In this document: in pieces, positions 1 to 11,100 of the stretch | Layout of the letters: each line of letters starts with the position of its first letter | Position numbering within the stretch: position 1 is the stretch's first letter | Assembly: GCA_026413225.1 (NCBI GenBank) | Contig: CM048572.1 | Span: 7,688,001 to 7,752,000 of the forward strand | Origin: Otis tarda | Taxonomy: Eukaryota > Chordata > Aves > Otidiformes > Otididae | DNA length: 64,000 nucleotides | Direction of reading: 5' to 3' | The notes under the pieces: model-generated | The model's database searches: none | What the model saw: the letters and a program-made list of their open reading frames with translations, nothing else | Told to the model about the DNA's origin: nothing | Position numbers and translations under genes: made by a program

Positions 1-145
1 TGTCAAGGTGTGATTTAACTCTCTAAAATTTCTTCCTCTGCCAAGCTTTCAGTTTGTAGCTGGCGAGCTCAGAGTGGTTATGCTCTAGTGTTGAACTATC
101 TGTATTTTTATGTAACTTGTATAATTTGTTGATATATTTTTGCAG

Positions 146-282
146 GTACCTAAAGAACAACTGTTGATATCTATTCCTCTCTTAATCAATCATCTTCAAG
201 CAGAAAGTATTGTGGTCCATACTTACGCAGCCCATGCTCTTGAAAGACTGTTTACCATGAGGGGAACAAATAATACTACCCT
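146..282 (+). CDS. CSE1L: CSE1L coding exon (1st in window)
   Basis: The acceptor is tttttgcag and the donor is ct|gtaagt. The frame starts [13 protein letters not shown] and ends at phase 2. It contains [19 protein letters not shown], which is conserved in exportin-2. Confidence 0.95.
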
Positions 283-3200
283 GTAAGTTTTCAGGCAGAA
301 AGAAATTCATCGCTATGTAGGTTTTGTCCATTAAGGATAAGAAATATCTGTAAGGGATCTTCTATTTCTTTGTGTTACGATATTGTTAAATGCTTGAAGT
401 TTGTGAATATTTTTCATCATTGAAAAGTTGTGTTTTACTTAACAGAATTACAGCTGCAGAAATGGCACCATTTGTAGAAGTGCTATTAACAAACCTTTTC
501 AAAGCACTGACACTTCCTGGCTCATCTGAAAATGAATACATCATGAAAGGTAAATGCTTTGTGAGTTCTGCAATATAAGAGTAACTTTGTTAACTTGAGG
601 TAAAGGCTTACAGTTACAGGCTACTGAAATTTTTATTCCAAACACCTAATTTATGCAAACATGCTACAGTGGTATGCACAGCCTGCAGTTATTTACTGGT
701 CTGTATTAAGTCATCTTTGACCAAATTTATGGTGCCAAAGAGAAACACTAAACACAATGATATTGTGACAAATTATTTCTCAAATGGTATTCTTTGTAGT
801 CAGGACAGCTACCTGAGCGGTGTCAGAGGGAGAGCTGAGTTATGGCTAATAGTATGCCAAGATTTGAGACTTGCCCAAGATAAATGATGGTCTTAGCAAA
901 CTTGCTTAATCGTCTGTGCTCTGTCTGTAGAATGGGGATAATGAGGCTTTGCTTTATCCTTTGTCATGATTATAGATTGATTGCTCTTGCAGCAGGTGCT
1001 CTTTCTTACTGTGCCTAATTCCTTGGGATCCAATTTAATAAAAGGTAAAGGATTTAGGGACATGATGGATGACAGAAGTGTATGTTTGTCTCTAGAAGAT
1101 AATACTTTCAATTTATTTGCAGCCATCATGAGGAGTTTTTCTCTGCTACAGGAATCCATAATTCCATACATCCCTTCTGTCATCACACAGCTTACACAGA
1201 AACTGCTGGCTGTCAGTAAGGTAAAGAAACAGGCTATCTGAGCAAAATGTTCCCCTTCTACCTTTTAGAGCAGTGTCTAAAGATTTATATATACCTTGTT
1301 GTTTGTGTTTTGTAACAATACTGTAAATTGTTCAATATTTTCTCACTAAAATAAGTAAAAAAAAAACCTTCCAGTTAAAGTACTGTCTTCCTTTTAGGAC
1401 ATACTTTCAAATTATTCTCCCTCTGCTCTTGTCTGAAATTTGGAAACAGCGTATGAAATCTTTTTGTAGTACTAGTTTGTTCTACTGTAAATGTTTGCAT
1501 GTGCAGAGGCCACCATTACAATAATCTGTTTTTCTCACAACTCCTTTATTCTTTGTCCGTGAAGCTTCTGAGGCTAATATTAAATTTAGATAGTGAAATG
1601 TGAGTTTAAATTAAATAAATTACCTTCCTACTTTTAGTGGGTGAAATTATTATAGTTTTTTGTTCAGGCTGTACTAATATTATTGAACATTGACCTTAGG
1701 GAATGCTTTAGAATACCTTCATCATCTATCCAAAGAACTTTATGTATAGTTTAAACTTAGCTGCAGAGTATAAGAAGTATTCAATAAAGAATTGACTAGA
1801 CACTTAAATGATTGAAAAATATTTTTTCCAGGTTTTGTTTTGTGATACTTTAACTGCTTGCTAGTCTATGTAGACCTTCCGAAAAACACTTGTTGTCTTT
1901 GCAATATTTATAAAAACCACCTGGTTTTTATGTTTTAAAGGTTTTTGTTTGCTTTTCTCTATGGAATTAATTTCATTAGTGTATTAATTAAAAAAATCCT
2001 AAGTATCCTTATTCCCAAATGCTAGTTTAGACTTCAGTTGAAATAAAAAAAATGTATTTTGCAAAATAAGTGACTTGGCTGCAAGTTTGGGCTGATTTAT
2101 CTGTTTATAACTTGTTTTTAGAATCCAAGCAAACCTCACTTTAACCATTACATGTTTGAATCAATATGCTTGTCAATAAGGATAACATGCAAAGCAAACC
2201 CTGATGCAGTTGGAAGCTTTGAAGAGGCTTTGTTTATGGTGTTCACTGAGATACTACAGAATGATGTGCAAGGTAAGTTAAAATCAGTAAGTGCTTTGTG
2301 CTCTCTCTCTACTGTAATTGGTTGCTATGATTTTTCGTGGCACAGGAAATTCAAGTGAGAGTGCAGCATGTTCAAAGTCTTAATAAACAATTTTAGGAAG
2401 CACCTGGGTTGTTCCATAGGGTACATCAACTGCATTAACTTTTAAAACAAACTGCATTTTTAAAATATCTACCCCAAAGCCTTTTATTCTTCTTCTTATG
2501 TTATATTGCCTTGTTTCTAATGGTTTGGTTTCCATGTTCTGAAACATAAACAGAGGAAATAGAAGTTGTATATATACAGTGCTTGCAAATTTTTAGAGTA
2601 ATTAAATTTGGGGAGTGATATATTTCTTCAAGGTTTTATTTGTTGGAATCCTTGTAATAGTCATACAACTGTAGGTTCAGTCAATACGTATGTGATTCCT
2701 TTGAGCTGACAGTGACCGTACTTGCTGAATTTGTAAATGTCGTCATTTCTTTTTCAGAGTTCATTCCATATGTGTTTCAAGTGATGTCACTACTTCTAGA
2801 AATGCATAAAAATGAAATCCCATCATCCTATATGGCATTGTTTCCTCATCTACTTCAGCCAGTGTTATGGGAAAGGACAGGAAACATTCCTCCTCTGGTC
2901 CGACTCCTGCAGGCTTATTTAGAGCGGGGTGCCAACACAATAGCAAGTGCTGCTGCTGACAAAATTGTAAGTTGGGTTGATTTAGTCACAGTGTATGTCT
3001 CTAGACATGTTGATTTAAGATTCAAAATTATAAGGAACTATTTCCTTTAGTGAATAGCTGGATTTGTGCAGAATTTGTGCTTGTACTTCAAATTAATAGT
3101 GCTTACATTAGAAAGACAAAAAAGTACTATGAATATAGCCTTTTCATTATATGGATAAGATAAATCCTAAACTGTCATGCTTTTGTTAATCAAGTGGTAA

Positions 3201-6200
3201 AGTTCCTGCATTTAGTTCTTGCAAGCAGGTAAGTTTCCACAATTTTCCTGTCTCATTTGCCTCATGCTGAACACTGCAGATCAGGAAAAGTCGGGTTCTG
3301 TATGGAACAGTCTTCAGATGAGTGAGTGAGGAGAAGCCAAAATGTTAGGAAATCTGAGGATTAGTGAATTCAGCGGGAGATGTATTCTGCCTGCTTAGCT
3401 TCTCTTATTTCTGCTGCATTATCCGCTACAGTCACACTTGATTAGACAATGCCATTGATGAAGCAGACATGCATGTTCAAATTGGCTTTGGTGTTCATTT
3501 GATCAAGATTAAACTTAATGCTCAAGGGACCGTAACTTCATCCCAGTAGAAATCTATCTTCCTTGTCCTTAACTGCAGAAACAGAATCCTTTTCTAGGTT
3601 ATAAAAGCTTTTGCCTTGGTGTATGTCTTAGATGGTAAGGGCCAACTTTCTGGTAGGTCACATATGAAGAACCGTTATCAAGAGTTTTATATTTGCTTTG
3701 CTTACAGCCTGGATTGTTAGGTGTGTTCCAGAAGCTGATTGCCTCTAAAGCTAATGACCATCAAGGATTCTATCTTCTAAACAGTATTATAGAGCATATG
3801 CCTCCGTGAGTATGAGTTGAAATTACATTCAAAACTAATTTCTGTAGATTTTACTGTATTCGTACACTTACTAATGTTTAACAACTGAAAAATGTCACGC
3901 TTATAAGTAAAATAATTTGAATAATTGTATACGTGTTTTCTGTGACGTGACATTAGTAAAATCCTAGTATGGGTTGATAACTATTCTTTTAAATTTCCAG
4001 TGAATCAGTTGACCAGTACAGGAAGCAGATCTTCATTCTACTATTCCAAAGACTTCAAAATTCCAAAACAACAAAATTTATTAAAAGTAAGTTCCTTGCT
4101 GTATGAAAAGCTTCAGTGCTGGTGATGCTAACAGTTTAGAACGTGTAGCTGTACTGGATAAGTATCCTATCGTGTCCGTGATTATAGAGATGTAGGGTTA
4201 CTGGTGACTTTTAACATCAGTGACTTGCTTCAGATTATTTGTGTAATCAGCGGTGGTGTACAGGGCAGCTGCCACAGCAGGTGACACTTATTTCATTAGA
4301 ACTTAAGGAATGGAACTAAAATAAGGGAAAAGCCTTGTGTATTCCTCTTACTTTCTTACTCTATGCGATATCACTAATTATCTGAAAGTGTCTCCATTTA
4401 ATCCTCGACTAATAACAGCAGACTTTCACAGAGCACAATAGTGATCGCACTTTCTTTTGTACATATACTTTTGTGTTATTACTGTTAAATATTCTATGAA
4501 TTTGTGTCATTCTGCCTTATTATGACTTAAATTATTGATAAGGTTTTATGTTAACCTAGCAAAGCTGTGACGAAGTATTGAAATATATATTCTGCTTATT
4601 CCTGCTGTAGCATGAAGATTATTGTCATACTGATTAAATTATTTTAATTATATTATCACTACACAAATTATCCAATGTCTGTTACTTCATCCCATAAAAT
4701 CCGATTAATGCCATCTGATAGGAGCAGGAATGATAGGATTGCTTATAATGGCGGGCCACAAACAAAATGTAAGTGGCGCTTTTAATGCACTGCATCTGTG
4801 CTCTGGTGCAAAGGCCGTGCAAAGGAGTTCACAACTGATCTGGAAAACGGCATTGCATGAAGTTCTTGGCTAAAAGCATTGAAGAGTTCTTTTGGTCCTT
4901 GATCTGAAAAATTTGCAAATAGCTTTTCTAATGCTTTATAACTGGTGTAAGGGGAAAAAGGACTGAGTCTTTTCTTAGTTGCCTTACCGCCATGTTTTAG
5001 TGTGTTGTGGTACGTGAAAAGATCAGCGGTTTTTTAGACAAACGTCAAGGCAGCAAATTAACGTACTTCACTAAAACTGGACATTTATAAAGATTTCTGC
5101 TTCTGTCCCCTTGAAAAACTTGTTAGAATGTATTTTGGTGCCGGCTCTAGAGCTGTTCTTGTTCAGTTTTAATTTGACCATTTTCTTGTTACAGGTTTCC
5201 TAGTCTTCATTAACTTGTACTGCATAAAATATGGGGCATTAGCTCTGCAGGAAATATTTGACAGCATACAGCCAAAGTTAGTAAGATTTTTTTTATTTGT
5301 TTTGTTTTTTTTTTTAATTTAAGACTGCAGTGTAATTTTTATGTTTTGAAGTAGGAAATAGTTGTCCCTTTAGCTAAAATCATGAACTGCATTTGTCACT
5401 AATTTGACTAGCCACGTTTCTTCTAATGTGGCTGATTTATTTGTCTAGCAATTTTTATTTTTCAGATTTGCTGCCCACAGTTCCTTGTTGATAGTTCGAA
5501 ATATTAATCTCCTCAGTAGATTGCAAAAAGGGAAGAGTGATGTTTTTACTCTCCCTTTGCAGAAAGCTTGAGTGCTTAAATTTCTACCATTTACCATAGC
5601 ATCTACTTGCAACAAGGCAGCATCCAGTTTTTTCTTCCTAGTGCTTCATATTGTTTCTGGTTTTCTTTTCTCACTGTAAGGCTGGTAAGACTTTCTAAAC
5701 TTTTTCTTTTAATGTCACAATAGGATGTTTGGAATGGTTTTGGAGAAAATTATAATTCCCGAAATCCAGAAAGTGTCTGGACAAGTTGAAAAGAAAATCT
5801 GTGCTGTTGGCATTACAAAAATACTAACAGAATGTCCTCCTATGATGGACACTGAGTACACCAAGCTGTGGTATGTAGAACACTTCTTCAAGTTCTGTTA
5901 GTTGAGGCTATTTGATTTTTTGAAAATATGAGCTATCATCAAAATATATTCTTCAAATAAACTGTTGTGATCTCTTCAGGCCTGCTATTGTTATGACACT
6001 GAGTTTCAGGCTTTTCATACCCATTTCTTTTCTCAACAAATAAAACTGTATTTTCAAAGCAGATGCCAGAACTGGTTTGAGGTTTTTGTGATGGAGGTAG
6101 CACTGACTGGGCTAGATATGACTGCATTTTACTTTACATCTGTTTAGCTTGTATTCGTTCTGAAAAGCTAGGCCCAGTTTTGACTTTTGACTGTCGTACT

Positions 6201-7705
6201 AGTCAGGAGACCTGAGCATGGCTACTTATAACCTGACAGAGACTGTAAGGTCTTAGCTTGACAGTAGAATTTTGGGGAAAGCTGTCTGGGAAGATTGCAA
6301 GCCAGTCTAGGAGTCGAAGATGTCAGGTGCCTGAATTTAATGACAACTGAATCTCTGACCTAGAACTTTTTTTTTTTAATGTGCTTAGAGAAAAGGTGTA
6401 ATTTGGAAAAGAATTGCTTTTTTTAGGTATGTTTCATGAGAATTTGACCTGATAAAAAATAAATATATTGTTCATGCTTTTAATGTGTTATGCCTGTAAA
6501 ATACATACATCCACAATTCTTCAAGTCCATCTTCGACTGGGTACTTACAATTTCAGTAGCTAACCAAGTACCTGCAAGGGCTAAATTGTAAAGGGTTCTG
6601 AGTAACTGGAACATTCTTGTACAATACACCCTGTCCTAACGTATTTTGAGCACTCCAGTTTTATCCTCCCCTCTTTACATATAGGACTCCTTTGCTGCAG
6701 GCCCTCATTGGCCTCTTTGAACTGCCTGAGGATGACACTATCCCTGATGAAGAACACTTCATTGACATAGAAGATACTCCAGGATATCAGACTGCATTCT
6801 CTCAGCTAGCCTTTGCTGGAAAAAAAGAACATGATCCTGTAGGTCAAATGGTGAACAATCCTAGAATCCATCTGGCGCAGTCTCTTCACAAACTGTCTAC
6901 AGCGTGCCCAGGCAGGGTAGGTGACTTTTATACGTGGCATGCTAATGCTAAATTCTACGGAGAATAAATGTTTTTTTGATAATGGGTCACTTTTGCTAAT
7001 GCTTGATAATCAGCTAAACTAAGTATGTCATAGCCAGAATGCTAGGTATTGCGCTCTTTTCTTCTTTAATGGAATATATATTTTGTAAGGTTTTTTTCCC
7101 TAGTAGCCTTAGAAAAGCTGTATTTTCACATGACATAATTTAGCAATAAGCTTTAAATATGCCATTTCTTAAATGAAAGTTTATCCACATGTAGGTATAT
7201 AACTAACGCTTCTCCCCAGTTCATTTGTATGTACTGGGGAAATTTCAGGCAACTCATGTTAAATTTAAACAAGTTAAGTTTACAGTTAACTACTTTAACC
7301 TATAGTGTCTTTGTTTTGTTCAAGATTTTGGTAAGTAAAGATTGCCTGAGAGATCTGATGTTTGCTGCATACAAGTATCTGCTTTAATAACGGAAGGTTT
7401 TCTCTACTCCTCTTTCGTATTTAATTCAGCTAAATAATACATAAAACTGTCGGCATCGGGAATTGTAATTCCAACAACTGCTTTCACAGTGAAAAACTGC
7501 TGCTTTCAGGATGTCGTTTGACTTTATACCATATGTTGACACAGTGATTAACAGGATATAGCAGTAGTTTAATGTATACACACATTGACACTTCTGCTCT
7601 ATCGTATGTTTTAAGGTCCCATCAATGCTGAGTACTAGTCTGAATGCAGAAGCGTTGCAGTATCTCCAAGGATACCTCCAAGCTGCAAGTGTGACACTGC
7701 TCTGA
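146..7705 (+). CDS. CSE1L: CSE1L (exportin-2 / CAS), C-terminal half, 11 exons
   Basis: CSE1L is the nuclear export receptor that, with RanGTP, returns importin-alpha from nucleus to cytoplasm. The window holds join(146..282, 446..549, 1123..1220, 2122..2272, 2758..2966, 3708..3805, 4001..4086, 5195..5276, 5724..5870, 6685..6916, 7616..7705): 1434 nt, or 477 codons plus TGA, about the C-terminal half of a family of roughly 970 residues. The upstream exons lie outside the window. Recognised stretches include [70 protein letters not shown] and the end ASVTLL. All exons join in phase, with AG acceptors and GT donors. This part of the family is all-helical HEAT repeats that wrap around importin-alpha and Ran. 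No frameshift or missing block is seen. The identification rests on remembered similarity to human CSE1L and is near certain. Confidence 0.97.
446..549 (+). CDS. CSE1L: CSE1L coding exon (2nd in window)
   Basis: The acceptor is ttaacag and the donor is aag|gtaaat. The exon is entered in phase 2 and left in phase 1. It encodes [20 protein letters not shown] followed by [14 protein letters not shown]. Confidence 0.95.
1123..1220 (+). CDS. CSE1L: CSE1L coding exon (3rd in window)
   Basis: The acceptor is atttgcag and the donor is aag|gtaaag. It encodes [20 protein letters not shown] through QKLLAVSK and ends in phase 0. Confidence 0.95.
2122..2272 (+). CDS. CSE1L: CSE1L coding exon (4th in window)
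   Basis: The acceptor is tgtttttag and the donor is caag|gtaagt. It starts [13 protein letters not shown] and ends [10 protein letters not shown] in phase 1. Confidence 0.95.
2758..2966 (+). CDS. CSE1L: CSE1L coding exon (5th in window)
   Basis: The acceptor is tttttcag and the donor is aaatt|gtaagt. It encodes [35 protein letters not shown] and [10 protein letters not shown], and ends in phase 0. Confidence 0.96.
3708..3805 (+). CDS. CSE1L: CSE1L coding exon (6th in window)
   Basis: The acceptor is tgcttacag and the donor is cctcc|gtgagt. It encodes [20 protein letters not shown] and then [12 protein letters not shown], and ends in phase 2. Confidence 0.95.
4001..4086 (+). CDS. CSE1L: CSE1L coding exon (7th in window)
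   Basis: The acceptor is atttccag and the donor is aaaa|gtaagt. It encodes [19 protein letters not shown] and then NSKTTKFIK, and ends in phase 1. Confidence 0.95.
5195..5276 (+). CDS. CSE1L: CSE1L coding exon (8th in window)
   Basis: The acceptor is cttgttacag. The end is set by phase: ccaaa|gttagt lets the next exon supply the last base of the lysine codon. It encodes [21 protein letters not shown] stronger-looking donor (gtaaga) lies 4 nt further on and would break the frame. Confidence 0.9.
5724..5870 (+). CDS. CSE1L: CSE1L coding exon (9th in window)
   Basis: The acceptor is tcacaatag and the donor is tgtg|gtatgt. It encodes [20 protein letters not shown], then [13 protein letters not shown] across the junction, and ends in phase 2. 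Confidence 0.95.
6685..6916 (+). CDS. CSE1L: CSE1L coding exon (10th in window)
   Basis: The acceptor is acatatag and the donor is cagg|gtaggt. It carries the acidic segment [19 protein letters not shown] and the run [20 protein letters not shown], and ends CPGR in phase 0. Confidence 0.96.
7616..7705 (+). CDS. CSE1L: CSE1L last coding exon with stop
   Basis: The acceptor is tgttttaag. It encodes [20 protein letters not shown] and ends ASVTLL, with TGA at 7703-7705. Confidence 0.96.
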   Translation, partial: VPSMLSTSLNAEALQYLQGYLQAASVTLL

Positions 7706-8155
7706 ATTGCATATAGTCCACAAGCAAGATCAAAAGCGGTTTTGTTATACAGAAGGTTGACACTGACTTTTTTTTTTTTATCGCAGAGCTCAGACAAAAT
7801 GAAAAATGCTACTTGAAAATGTATTGCAGAATCCATCTTGTAAAAGATAAATGTGGCTTTAAGCAGCAAGTGAAAGAATTTGGTGGTTTATGTACTCATA
7901 GATAAAAGGTGGCTAACTTCCATTCCCAGTTTAATTTCAAAGGGAGTAGTCATAGTGGTTTGTTACGGGATTGATTTGAAATCTGCATCTGCAGTGTTTG
8001 GATAACATTTTGAAATGTATGGAGATCACTGGCTGTAGAAACTCACTTTGGTCACTAAAATTCCTTTTCATTTTGATGTTGTCCTTTGTATTTCTTTTGT
8101 CTTTCCTTGAACTTTATCTAAATTGTGAATAAATAAGAAGTACTTGTTTAAAATG
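7706..8155 (+). other. CSE1L: CSE1L 3'UTR and poly(A) signal
   Basis: The 3'UTR runs about 450 nt from the stop to a canonical AATAAA at 8128-8133. A T/G-rich stretch follows, ending near 8180, as expected downstream of a cleavage site. The exact end is inferred. Confidence 0.75.
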
Positions 8156-8159
8156 CCTG

Positions 8160-11100
8160 TCACTGTGCGCTTCCTGTTTTAGAAGAATGTAGTTGGTTTT
8201 AAAAAGATAATGTTTTAAACTTAGGATAGAACATAAAATAGTGGGACTGTGAGGATATTTCTTTATCTTAAGTAATACTTTAAATACATTGTAGGATCAT
8301 ACAGAGCAAATCTAAAACTTTGGCAGGAGATCCAAAGCTATTATCATGCTTGATATTCATTGGCAGGTGCACCCCTTCTCTTTGAGCAAGACATGTCAGT
8401 ACAGTGCAGTCAAAGCAAGTAACGTACCCGCCTAGGGCGGCTATCAGGCTCCAAGTGGATATTTAGTAATAGACTACAACTGAAGGCGTGATCTTAGAGT
8501 TAAACTTAACTTGGATGTTCTCCTTGTCTCCTCATAAATATACTGGTCATGTTTGGTAGCCTTGAATTCTAAGTGCATCAGCTTACCTTGTTGTTATGGC
8601 TGTTTAAGTGACTAATTAAATGCCTGAGCCTTACTGTCCTCTCGGATGGCCTGGGCACCAGACTGCTAGACCACTGGCTTTTAGAGCACTGGTACTGCAG
8701 GGATATAATAAATGTAATTACAGAGACTGAAAAACTCCTGAGTAAGAGTGAAGTCTCAGACTTATGTGATATTAAGCAATGTCATACATGACAGATGTTT
8801 TTAGTTACTTGTCCAGAGAAATTCTGCAGATGACTTGAATCAGGACTGGGTTTTTTTGTTGTTAGAATGCCTGTCGAAGTTGGGCCTTGTATCAAGAAAG
8901 TTACTGAATTTACTGAGGGTGAAACATAGGGCAGAAGCAGCTGTCTTTCAGTTCTTCCTTAGTAGCTGTGGCTGCCATGTGAGAGTGCATGCTGGCCATA
9001 TCTCTTATGTCAAGAAATGAGTTGCTTGTTAGACAATTGATTTAAACTACTAAGTGCCTAAAAATGTATTAAGTGAGTCAGCATCCACGGGTTTTCTTGA
9101 ACCTGTCTGTAACGCAGTGTCAGACCCTCCTTGTTCGTGGGTATGAAGTGAAAGCCGTTCTCAAGAGTGAAATAATACAGTGGTGATAATGAAAAGCATC
9201 TGCCTTAATGCTGAAGAGAGAGACTGTGATGTGTGTTGTAAGTCTGCCGAAGCGCCTTGCAGAGTGAATTTCAATAGACAGGCTGAAACCACATGGGAGA
9301 TGTGTGACATTTGGAAGGAACTGAACGTCTACCTCGAATGTCAATGTTAATTGAGCTGTGGTCATTCAAAACCTGCAGGCCAAAAGGATACTCCGAACTC
9401 TGCTCTGCAGCTTTGTCTTTTTCCTGGGATAATAGGGAGAACAATTCTACAGAGAACTTGTAGACTTTTTTTTTTTTTCCTGTCAGCCTCAAAGAACCAA
9501 AATTAAATTGGTACTGGTGGTCATGTACCAGTAATTCCACATGCTACCTTTGCATCTGTTCATGTAGACAGCCTGTGCGTGTATGCTAGATAACCTTGTG
9601 CTGAAATGGGGTTCTTTGGCACTACGCAATATTAAGCGGCTCGTTGTATTTAGACCATCTTAGTTCTGCAGCTCTAAGCAAGATTTCTTTAGGGGACAGG
9701 TTGCTGTGATACATTTGTAAGTGAACAGATATTTTTTACCTTACCAGTACCAACCATAGATGGAACTGCACAGAATTTACAGCAACAAGCCAGAACCCTT
9801 CTGAGAGGTAGCCAAAGAAAAACTGGCTCTTCTGAATGGAAAACTTTCAGTGAATCTTCATGTTCACTGTCTTGCACTTCCTGCAACATGTGACTTTTTG
9901 TTGGACAGACATTCCATGTGAATAAGTGCCTAAGTGACTTCAACAAATGCTAGTGGCATACTTGTCCTTTAGTTCACTCAGAGTTGAGTAACTTAGACTT
10001 TGTAGACATGGCTGTGACTGTGGCGCTGTTAGTGACACGTATGTATTCTGCAGATTTCATAGGCATGCAACTGTTTATATAGAGCGCTTATCCTTTCAGG
10101 GAAATGAGCTTTTCAAGTATAGTGCAGGCAAGCAGATGCATCTCTGCTTCAGAGTACAGGAAAATGTTATTGGCAGGGCCCTCACCTTCATTTAGGTGGA
10201 GACCTTAGTGCTCCTTCTGACGCCTCCCGTTCTCAAAACTCAGGAGGCAACACAATGTTCCAATTATATTTATCAGTGGAAACTGACGCAAGCCCTGTCG
10301 TTACAGTTTTCGCAAGACTGTTAAACTTCTCTAGGCCACCCTTCGGTGCATTCCTTGCTGAACAGTTGTGCAAATACCAGTTTCTTTAGGAAGCCCGGGC
10401 TGGAAACCCTCGTATCAGTGGATATTCTGAGGACTTCTGCCCTTCACTTGAGATCCTCCTCTGAAACACTTTGGAAAATAAGTAGCCACTTCTCTCTTGC
10501 AATTGATAGTTGTAGACTATTATTCAAATCCAAGGGCAAAAAGATTATGTGCTCCTTTTTGAGTATGAAAAGGGTAAAGGGACACCTGGTTTGGGATCTT
10601 TTGATACCACAGAACTCTAATCTACTGTCCTCTTTTGGAGCCTACTGACTGACTTGTGGTTGTCAACTTCTAAATAACGACCTGAGGCTTTTGTAGGAGA
10701 AGAAATACTTTTGTTGGTTTAAGGAATACCTTTGTTGGTTGGGTTGTGAATGGGCCATGATGCTACACAGCATTCCTGCAATGAGGCAGGAATAAGATAA
10801 GAGAGATCCTCTCAGTGAGCCAGATGTTTCATTCTGAAATTATCTGATGAGGCCAGAGCATGTTCTTTTTCTCAGCTAACTTCTGCTTTCAGAAAACTTG
10901 GTTTTCTTTAGGCTCTCAGTAGCTTGCTTGAATGTGCCTTCCGTCAGGCTGCATTTCTGTGATTCTTGTGTGTGCTTTTGTAGTCATTCCATGACCTTTC
11001 CACGAGAACAGCCTTCCCCGGAGCTGTAGTATTGTCAAGGGTTAGCCCAGATTAAAGCTGTCAGAGCACGTCTTTGTAGTGTCACCAGCATGAGTTAACC

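Larger units (their letters stand above)
283..7615 (+). other. CSE1L introns in the window
   Basis: There are ten introns between 283 and 7615. The longest are 4087-5194, 1221-2121 and 5871-6684. All are AT-rich and begin with GT and end with AG. I saw no RNA gene, tandem repeat or recognisable transposable element inside them. Confidence 0.6.

Noticed and set aside
7426..7869. 147-codon - strand open frame over the CSE1L last exon
   Set aside because: It is antisense to a well-supported coding exon, with no splice signals or known domains.
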